Shown here piece by piece: positions 1 through 5,236 of a stretch of 8,174 nt of DNA. Within the stretch, counting starts at the first letter, position 1. Each line of letters starts with the position of its first letter. Source of the stretch: Alphaproteobacteria bacterium (lineage in GTDB: Bacteria > Pseudomonadota > Alphaproteobacteria > Elsterales > Elsteraceae). Location: the NCBI GenBank assembly GCA_013297545.1, contig JAAFHH010000116.1:1-8174 (forward strand), in the 5' to 3' direction. The translations under genes and the position numbers were made by a program. The notes beneath the pieces were generated by a model, which had not been told where the DNA came from, did no database searches, and worked only from the letters and a program-made list of their open reading frames with translations.

Positions 1-52
1 CTCAGCGGGCGGCGCGTGCCGCGTCTCTGCCCGCATCGCCGGGACAGCAGCA

Positions 53-64
53 CTAATATATTAG
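53..64. promoter_or_regulatory. 12-bp AT-rich palindrome, candidate operator upstream of the exporter gene
   Basis: The sequence CTAATATATTAG is a perfect 12-bp palindrome lying 80 bp before the exporter start codon, in an otherwise very GC-rich leader. AT-rich palindromes of this size upstream of drug-efflux genes are typical of MarR- or TetR-type operator sites, and the same bases could supply a -10-like element. No convincing -35 box at the right spacing is seen on either strand. The rest of bases 1-143 shows no complete gene. The operator role is inference. Confidence 0.35.
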
Positions 65-143
65 CGGGTCAAGCGGTGTTTTCCGTTGGCTCGGCCCGAT
101 CGGTGCTATCGCTCGTGGTCGCCGGACGGCTAGTCTAGGCCCC

Positions 144-1325
144 ATGTCCAAAGCCCCCTCCGCCGCCCTGTCGGTGGTTCTGGCCGCCCTGATGGGGGTG
201 GCACCCTTCACGATCGATGCGTACTTGCCGGCGATGCCGGAACTCGCGCGGTATTTCGCAAGCCCAATGGCCGATGTGCAGCTGACGCTGGCGATCTATA
301 TGGCGGGGTTTGCTGGCGGCCAATTGGTGATCGGACCGTGGAGTGATCGGGCCGGGCGACTGGTGCCGATTCGGGTGGGATTGATCGTCTACATCGTCGC
401 CACGGGCCTCTGCGCGTTCGCCTGGTCGATCGACACGCTGATCATCGCGCGGTTCTTGCAGGGCCTGGGTGCCGGCGTCGGCCCGGTGATCGTGCGTGCA
501 ATGGTACGCGACCAGTTCAATCGCGAAGACAGCGCGCGGCTGATGTCGCTGCTGTCGATGATCTTTATGACCGCCCCGCTGGTCGCCCCCTTTGTTGGCG
601 GCTGGTTGCTGGCGCTGTTTGGCTGGAAGAGCATTTTCCTGTTCCTGATGGTCTATGCCGGTGCCGTGCTGGTCGCGTCGGGTGCGCTGCTGACCGAGAC
701 GTTGCCGCCAGAGCGCCGCAGCCAAGCCGCGTGGAGCCGGGTGTTTGGCGAATACGCCCGCCTGCTCGGCACGCGCCACTTCATGGGCTATGCCTTTGCC
801 TCCAGTGCCGCGTTTGCTGGCATGTTCGCCTACTTCTCCGGCTCGCCCTTCGTGTTCATCGACCTCTACGGCGTGCCTCCGCAATGGTACGGCGCCTTGT
901 TTGCGATCCCGGTTGTGCTGATGGTTGGCCTGAACGGCGTCAACCGCCGGCTGATCTCGCGCTATGGCTCCGAACAAGCGCTGAGCTGGGGGTTGACCGC
1001 GAACCTGTGCGGGGCGGCCAGTCTGGCCATCGTGCCAGCGCTCGACATCGGCGGCTTGCCGCTGTTGCTTGCGTGTTTGGCCCTCTACTTGGTGCCGCTT
1101 GGCATGATTGCGGCCAACGCCATGGCCGGCGCGTTGGAGCGCGTGCCGGAAGCGGCGGGCACGGCATCGGCGTTGTCTGGGGCGATGACCTATGCCTCCG
1201 GCATGGTCGCTGGCATGGTGGTGGGGGTGCTGCACGATGGCAGTGCCTGGGCGATGGGGTTGGTGATGGCAGTGACTGGCCTGATCGCGACCCTGACCTA
1301 CCGCCTGGTCATCCGGCGCGGGTGA
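144..1325 (+). CDS. MFS drug exporter, Bcr/CflA family
   Basis: Inner-membrane proton-driven exporter of the major facilitator superfamily, 393 aa, which is full length for the Bcr/CflA (DHA1) branch. The protein alternates hydrophobic segments consistent with 12 membrane helices. Family marks visible are TIDAYLPAMP near residues 23-32 in TM1, the motif A loop GPWSDRAGR around 64-72, and the R-x-LQGLGAG...RAMVRDQF stretch at about 103-125 that is characteristic of Bcr/CflA proteins. Known relatives export bicyclomycin, chloramphenicol or sulfonamides, but the substrate here cannot be read from sequence. The ATG at 144 is the first start in this frame and has only a weak AGG-like ribosome site (about 137-139). 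The stop overlaps the 3' end of the convergent PaaK-like gene by 17 bp. A palindrome at 53-64 may control transcription. Confidence 0.93.
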   Translation: MSKAPSAALSVVLAALMGVAPFTIDAYLPAMPELARYFASPMADVQLTLAIYMAGFAGGQLVIGPWSDRAGRLVPIRVGLIVYIVATGLCAFAWSIDTLIIARFLQGLGAGVGPVIVRAMVRDQFNREDSARLMSLLSMIFMTAPLVAPFVGGWLLALFGWKSIFLFLMVYAGAVLVASGALLTETLPPERRSQAAWSRVFGEYARLLGTRHFMGYAFASSAAFAGMFAYFSGSPFVFIDLYGVPPQWYGALFAIPVVLMVGLNGVNRRLISRYGSEQALSWGLTANLCGAASLAIVPALDIGGLPLLLACLALYLVPLGMIAANAMAGALERVPEAAGTASALSGAMTYASGMVAGMVVGVLHDGSAWAMGLVMAVTGLIATLTYRLVIRRG

Positions 1326-2154
1326 TTGCCGTCAAGGCCGGGGCGGTGCGGCCGCAGGGATTGGGGCCTGGCGCCCAGGCGGCACGATCGCCGGTGTCGA
1401 GGCGCAGAAGGGGCAGGTCGATATCAAAGCTGGTGACCACGACCCGCCCCTCGATCAGTTCCACGATAATGTGTTCGTCCAGCACGAACCGGTCGGACGC
1501 CGTCTCATAGCCAATCAAGCCAAGCTCTGCAGTGGCGTAGAGGCTGGTGGCTCCTGGGGGGGCTGCGCCCCCTAACACCAGCCAGCGCTGAGGCGGCAGG
1601 TGGGGTGCAAGCTCCACCACCTGTTCCGCCGTCGCGATCACCAGCTGCGGTTGGATGCGGGTGACCGCCTCAAGCACCAGGCTGGCGCGGCCAGGGCCTG
1701 CATGCACCACGGCGGCGCCAATCGCCTGCGCGCCGGTGTCGACCATCGCCCCCGCGGGTCCCAGGTGCCAGCTGACCAGGCTCAGCGCGGTGTGCCCAAG
1801 CCGCAAGCCCGCGGCCCACAGTCCGCGGGCGAAGCGCCAGGCATCCGGCTGCCAGCCTTCGGCCAGCAGCAAGGGTCCACGGCAGAGGTGCTGACGGCGC
1901 AGCCGATCCGGTTCGGCTGCGAGCAGCCCACCCCAGGGCGGGTTCTGGCGCTGGGCTGCGATGAAGTCCGCTCGCGTGATGATCGGCAATCGGCTCAGCA
2001 GATCCGGCGCATCGAGATCGATCCCCGCCAGTCGACCCCGCCAGAACGGCAGTTCGCGCGCAATTCGCACGACGCCGGGCAGACGCAGCGCATGGTCGCG
2101 CGTTCGTGCCGCCGGGTCGCGGATCTCCAGACTGTCGTAGACCTCGAGGGTCAT
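1309..2154 (-). CDS. Shortened PaaK-like (phenylacetate-CoA ligase family) AMP-binding protein
   Basis: 281-aa member of the ANL adenylate-forming superfamily, closest by eye to PaaK-like acyl-CoA ligases of alphaproteobacteria. Relatives are usually about 400 aa or more. The N-terminal YDSLEIRDPAAR (6-17), the QRQNPPWGGL segment (68-77), SWHLGPAGAMVDTGA (128-142), the A5-like YATAELGLIGYE (206-217) and the A7-like LLRLDTGD (249-256) are all recognisable. The chain ends about 25 residues after the TGD motif, just after PCGRT, so the small C-terminal lid domain, with the A8 hinge and the A10 lysine that drives adenylation in this superfamily, is absent. Internal loops before the A5 motif and between A5 and A7 also look short. 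The start ATG shares ATGA with the mmsA stop and has no good ribosome site of its own, so translational coupling is likely. It could be a degenerate enzyme, or an acyl-adenylate or CoA-binding protein with another job; the substrate is unknown. Confidence 0.72.
   Translation of the reverse strand: MTLEVYDSLEIRDPAARTRDHALRLPGVVRIARELPFWRGRLAGIDLDAPDLLSRLPIITRADFIAAQRQNPPWGGLLAAEPDRLRRQHLCRGPLLLAEGWQPDAWRFARGLWAAGLRLGHTALSLVSWHLGPAGAMVDTGAQAIGAAVVHAGPGRASLVLEAVTRIQPQLVIATAEQVVELAPHLPPQRWLVLGGAAPPGATSLYATAELGLIGYETASDRFVLDEHIIVELIEGRVVVTSFDIDLPLLRLDTGDRAAWAPGPNPCGRTAPALTAITRAG
1558..1572. repeat. G/C-run hairpin inside the PaaK-like gene
   Basis: GGGGGC-TGC-GCCCCC forms a perfect 6-bp stem with a 3-nt loop, and the G run extends to seven bases (1556-1562). 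It lies in codons for residues 195-202 of the PaaK-like protein, exactly where the protein is shorter than its relatives. Such a structure can promote polymerase slippage or deletion. Whether it did so here is inference. Confidence 0.5.
2151..2154 (-). promoter_or_regulatory. ATGA stop/start overlap coupling mmsA to the PaaK-like gene
   Basis: Read on the minus strand, the bases ATGA contain both the TGA stop of the dehydrogenase gene and the ATG start of the ligase-like gene. The region just upstream has only a weak GGG at 2155-2157, so re-initiation by ribosomes finishing mmsA is the likely way the downstream gene is translated. Confidence 0.8.
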
Positions 2155-3644
2155 CCCATGGTCGGCATGACGAACTGGGCGCCGGCGCGGATGCCGGTTG
2201 GCCAGCGTTCGGTCACGGTCTTCAGGCGGGTGTAGAAGCGCACCCCTTCTGGCCCGTGCATGTGGTGATCACCGAACAAGGACCGCTTCCAACCACCAAA
2301 GCTGTGGAACGCCATCGGTACTGGGATCGGCACATTCACCCCCACCATGCCGATCCGGCAGCGCTGCACGAAGTCACGCGCCGCATCGCCGTCGCGGGTG
2401 AAGATCGACGTGCCGTTGCCGAATTCATGATCGTTGACGAGGCCAAGCGCGGTCTCAAAATCCGGCACGCGCACGACCGAGAGCACCGGGCCAAAAATCT
2501 CCTCCCGGTAGATCGACATCTCCGGCGTGACCCGGTCAAACAACGTACCGCCGAGGTAGTAGCCGCCCTCATAGCCCTGCAGGCTGAGCCCGCGGCCGTC
2601 GACCACCAATTCGGCCCCGGCTGCCACACCGGCATCGATGTAGCCCGCGACCTTGTCGCGATGCTGCTGACTGATCAGCGGCCCCATATCCGCATCCCGG
2701 TCGGTGCCTGGTCCCACTTTCAGGCCGCGCACCCGCGGGGCCAACCGCTCGACCAGCGGATCGGCGATCGGCCCAACCGCGACCGCGACGGATACGGCCA
2801 TGCAGCGCTCGCCGGCTGAGCCATAGCCCGCCCCCATCAGCGCGTCAGCCGCCTGCTCCAAGTCGGCATCGGGCATGACGATCAAGTGATTCTTTGCGCC
2901 ACCCAGGGCTTGGACGCGTTTGCCGTGGGCGGTGCCGGTCCGATAGATGTGCTCGGCAATCGGGGTCGAGCCGACGAAGCTGATCGCATCAATGTCCGGG
3001 TGGGCCAGCAGCCGCTCCACCGCGATGCGGTCACCCTGGACGACTTGGAACACGCCGTCCGGCAGCCCCGATTGCTGCAGCAACTCGGCCAAGATCACGC
3101 TGGCCGACGGGTCTTTCTCCGACGGCTTTAGGATGAACGCATTCCCGCAGGCGAGTGCGACCGGCAGCATCCACAGCGGGACCATGGCTGGGAAGTTGAA
3201 CGGCGTGATGCCGGCAACGACACCGAGCGGCTGGCGGATCGCGAAACTGTCGATACCGCGGCCAACCTCCGCCGTCGCCTCGCCCTTGAGGAGAGAGGGG
3301 ATACCGCAGGCGAATTCCACCACCTCCATGCCGCGGGTGACTTCGCCCAACGCATCGCTCAGCACCTTGCCGTGTTCTTCGGTGATCTGGGCGGCCAGGC
3401 GCTGGCTCTGCTGGTCCAAGAGGTCACGGAACTTGAACATCACGCGCGCCCGGATCAGCGGCGGGGTGGCGGCCCAGGCCGGTTGGGCGGCTTTGGCACC
3501 GGCGACGGCGAGGTCGACATCCGCCTCAGTCGCCAGGCCCACCTCGGCTGCGATCTCGCCGGTTGCCGGGTTGAACACCGGCTGGCGCGCGCCAGCGGCC
3601 GGGTGCAGGCGGCCGTTGATCCAGTGGCTGATGGTGCGCGGCAT
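2151..3644 (-). CDS. mmsA: Methylmalonate-semialdehyde dehydrogenase (CoA-acylating)
   Basis: NAD-dependent, CoA-acylating aldehyde dehydrogenase that converts methylmalonate semialdehyde (and malonate semialdehyde) to propionyl-CoA (acetyl-CoA) in valine, pyrimidine or inositol breakdown. It is a 497-aa cytosolic enzyme, normal for the family. Visible marks are HWINGR near the N-terminus, the ITPFNFPAM motif (146-154), the catalytic cysteine in SAGERCMAV (Cys281), and GGAKNH at 248-253, where the general-base Glu of ordinary aldehyde dehydrogenases is replaced by Asn252, a hallmark of this subfamily. YREEIFGPVLSVVR and the C-terminal GGWKRSLFGD are also present. The ATG at 3644 is chosen because GGGGAGG (3650-3656) sits five bases upstream; an earlier in-frame start at 3674 has no such support. 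It follows the GST gene by 42 bp and overlaps the next gene by ATGA. The usual partners of valine breakdown, such as mmsB, are not next to it. An iolA role is the alternative. Confidence 0.93.
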   Translation of the reverse strand: MPRTISHWINGRLHPAAGARQPVFNPATGEIAAEVGLATEADVDLAVAGAKAAQPAWAATPPLIRARVMFKFRDLLDQQSQRLAAQITEEHGKVLSDALGEVTRGMEVVEFACGIPSLLKGEATAEVGRGIDSFAIRQPLGVVAGITPFNFPAMVPLWMLPVALACGNAFILKPSEKDPSASVILAELLQQSGLPDGVFQVVQGDRIAVERLLAHPDIDAISFVGSTPIAEHIYRTGTAHGKRVQALGGAKNHLIVMPDADLEQAADALMGAGYGSAGERCMAVSVAVAVGPIADPLVERLAPRVRGLKVGPGTDRDADMGPLISQQHRDKVAGYIDAGVAAGAELVVDGRGLSLQGYEGGYYLGGTLFDRVTPEMSIYREEIFGPVLSVVRVPDFETALGLVNDHEFGNGTSIFTRDGDAARDFVQRCRIGMVGVNVPIPVPMAFHSFGGWKRSLFGDHHMHGPEGVRFYTRLKTVTERWPTGIRAGAQFVMPTMG

Positions 3645-3686
3645 GGTGTCCTCCCCAGAGTTGTTGGCGGGCACTGTGCCGCCCGC

Positions 3687-4340
3687 TCACGCCCCCGGCA
3701 AGGGTGCCGCGGCCGCTGCCCGGTGGCGATCGAGCACGGCGGCCAGCGCTGCATCAGTGCCAACCCGCGTCGCGATTGCGGCGAGGCGCGGGCAGTGTTC
3801 CTCGAACCAGGCGCGGCGCGGACGCCATTCCACCATCACGGCAAGGAAGAGATCGATCGCGCACATCTCCGTGCCCAAGAACCAAGGCCCCTCGGCTTCA
3901 GGCTCGACCATCTTCCACAAGGACTGGCACCAGCGATCGGTGCGCGCGCGCAAGCCCGACGCGGCCGCCGTATCGACCCAGCGCGACGGCTCATCGCCGA
4001 AGGTGAACGTCGGATAGATCGCCGCAACCAGGAACACGAGCCAGCGCAACGCCTTGTCTCGCGTGGGATCGCCGAGCGGTGGCAACAGGTGCGCGGCGGG
4101 TGCAACATCGTGCAGATGCAGCGCAATCGCTGCACTCTCGGTCAGCACCGTGCCGGATGGCGTGGTAACGGTTGGTACCTGACCCAGCGGGTTGACCTCC
4201 CGCAGCCGCGCGCGCTGTGCCGCATCGCCCCAGGGGCTGGCGTCGACCGTCTCGTAAGCCAGCCCTGCGCGGGTCAGCAGCAGCTCGACAATCGCCGAGC
4301 CGCTGCCGAGAGCGCCATACACACGATAAAGCTTTGGCAT
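3687..4340 (-). CDS. Glutathione S-transferase family protein
   Basis: Cytosolic 217-aa glutathione S-transferase with the usual two-domain layout. The thioredoxin-like N-terminal domain starts MPKLYRVYG and has Ser13 or Ser15 in LGSGSA as possible catalytic residue, NPLGQVPT with the cis-proline at about residue 56, and TESAAI (67-72), whose Glu-Ser pair binds the gamma-glutamyl part of glutathione. The helical C-terminal domain includes FLGTEMCAIDLFLA (154-167), matching the folding motif of the family. The ATG at 4340 is preferred over a GTG at 4346 because GGAGG (4346-4350) lies five bases upstream of the ATG and overlaps the GTG. It sits 58 bp after the pcp stop and 42 bp before mmsA on the same strand, so it is probably co-transcribed. 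The class and substrate are not evident; detoxification or a glutathione-dependent catabolic step are both possible. Confidence 0.9.
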   Translation of the reverse strand: MPKLYRVYGALGSGSAIVELLLTRAGLAYETVDASPWGDAAQRARLREVNPLGQVPTVTTPSGTVLTESAAIALHLHDVAPAAHLLPPLGDPTRDKALRWLVFLVAAIYPTFTFGDEPSRWVDTAAASGLRARTDRWCQSLWKMVEPEAEGPWFLGTEMCAIDLFLAVMVEWRPRRAWFEEHCPRLAAIATRVGTDAALAAVLDRHRAAAAAPLPGA

Positions 4341-4398
4341 CTGCACCTCCGCTGCCGCCGTAGCATGATCACAGGCGTCCTGCCCACAGGATTGGCGT

Positions 4399-5010
4399 TT
4401 ATCCGAGCGCCGCCGCCACCCCAGCCAGCACTAGCCGCACCCCCTCGATTTGGGTGGTGAGCGCCATCGACGACGAGGGTTGGCGTTGTTCGGTCGCAGA
4501 CATGCTCGGCAGGCAGGGTAGGTGTAGGAAGCCGACCGGTCCGGCGACCCGGGCGAGGGCCTGGTAGAGCACGAGGTTGCAGCAGTGCGTGCCGGCGTGG
4601 AACGAGAGGCGGGCTGGCAGTCCAGCCGCGATCAAACGGTCGCGGAGCTGCAGCCCGTCCCAGGTCGCAAAGCGCGCGGGCGGGCCGGCAGGATCGATTG
4701 GCACTTGGATGCGGGTTGCCCCGTCATTGTCCGGCCGTTCGGAGTGCGTGAGGTTGATCGCGACCTGCTCGATGCGAAAGCCCACCTCGCCGGCGGCGAG
4801 GCCGAGGGCGACCACGGCGCGTGGGCGGACGTCGTCGATAAGGCTAGCGAGGGCACTGGGGGTCGCCGCGAAGGAAACCGGCAGCACGCGGGCGACCACG
4901 GGCACGCCGTCGATCGTCGCCTGATCGAGGGCCCTGGCCACGGCGCCCGATGGGTTGTCAGCCCAGCCGTCAAACGGTTGAAAGCCGGTGAGCAGAAATG
5001 GCTGTCGCAT
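4399..5010 (-). CDS. pcp: Pyroglutamyl-peptidase I (peptidase family C15)
   Basis: Cytosolic cysteine peptidase that removes N-terminal pyroglutamate (5-oxoproline) from peptides. At 203 aa it is slightly shorter than typical family members (about 215 aa). The opening LLTGFQPFDGWADNPS (6-21) is the family signature. The catalytic triad is readable: Glu81 in RIEQVAIN, Cys144 in AGTHCCN (the second cysteine, aligned with the family Cys-Asn) and His163 in GFLHLPCLP. The ATG at 5010 has GGGGA (5017-5021) six bases upstream. It is the first gene of the minus-strand block and faces the glycosyltransferase-like gene across a 226-bp divergent region. Functional links to the following GST and mmsA genes are not obvious; release of free 5-oxoproline and glutathione metabolism share a metabolite, but that connection is speculative. 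Confidence 0.93.
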   Translation of the reverse strand: MRQPFLLTGFQPFDGWADNPSGAVARALDQATIDGVPVVARVLPVSFAATPSALASLIDDVRPRAVVALGLAAGEVGFRIEQVAINLTHSERPDNDGATRIQVPIDPAGPPARFATWDGLQLRDRLIAAGLPARLSFHAGTHCCNLVLYQALARVAGPVGFLHLPCLPSMSATEQRQPSSSMALTTQIEGVRLVLAGVAAALG

Positions 5011-5023
5011 GTGTGGTCCCCGG

Positions 5024-5040
5024 GTTTGGCGGCGTTTGGC
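5024..5040. repeat. GTTTGGC direct repeat, one helical turn apart
   Basis: GTTTGGC occurs at 5024-5030 and again at 5034-5040, exactly 10 bp start to start, so both copies face the same side of the helix. They lie 14-30 bp upstream of the pcp start codon. Tandem half-sites with this spacing are common for response-regulator or other activator/repressor binding, but no regulator can be named. Confidence 0.4.
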
Positions 5041-5086
5041 CAGCGCTCAGTACAGCCGATCGCTGGTGCCCCACCAAGCCACATCT

Positions 5087-5103
5087 GGATCGACGGCCGA
5101 TCC
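5087..5103. repeat. Inverted repeat in the divergent region
   Basis: GGATCG (5087-5092) and CGATCC (5098-5103) are perfect 6-bp arms around the centre ACGGC. An inverted repeat with this symmetry in the middle of a divergent promoter region could be a dimer operator serving both genes. CGATCG-type words are frequent across this window, so chance is a real alternative. Confidence 0.3.
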
Positions 5104-5236
5104 GGTGCGGTGGATTCGCGCTTGTCAGGGCGATCACCGATGCTGATCCTGCGCAGCACAGCAAGCGCTCTGCGGCATTGGTCCAAGGCATTCACCGATG
5201 GCACGGCGCGTTTCGAAAAGAGCGTGAGGATCGACG

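Larger units (their letters stand above)
5011..5236. promoter_or_regulatory. Divergent intergenic region between pcp and the GT41-like gene
   Basis: This 226-bp stretch separates two outward-facing genes and must hold the promoters for both unless they are read from elsewhere. It contains a direct repeat next to pcp and an inverted repeat near its middle, listed separately. A TTGTCA at 5122-5127 resembles a -35 box for the plus strand, but no matching -10 box is seen 16-18 bp further on. Open frames crossing it are not supported by any family resemblance. Confidence 0.45.

Noticed and set aside
1..36. Possible start of a divergent minus-strand gene (ATG at 36, open to the window edge)
   Set aside because: Only 12 codons are visible, there is no Shine-Dalgarno sequence, and nothing is recognisable in the translation.
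135..1235. 366-codon open frame on the minus strand opposite the exporter gene
   Set aside because: Its translation is rich in His, Arg, Gln and Gly with no fold or family resemblance, as expected antisense to a GC-rich gene. The plus-strand exporter is unambiguous.
1261..1313. Possible frameshifted remnant of the missing ligase C-terminal domain just past its stop (a shifted frame reads D-D-Q-A-V)
   Set aside because: The match to the family's D-Q-A-x-K-V-R-G hinge stops after four or five residues and what follows is not ligase-like. The same DNA encodes a plausible last membrane helix of the exporter.
2947..4460. Two long plus-strand open frames (2947-4017 and 3372-4460) opposite mmsA, GST and pcp
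   Set aside because: Translations are Arg/Ala/Ser-rich and unlike any family, while the minus strand encodes clear, motif-bearing enzymes throughout.
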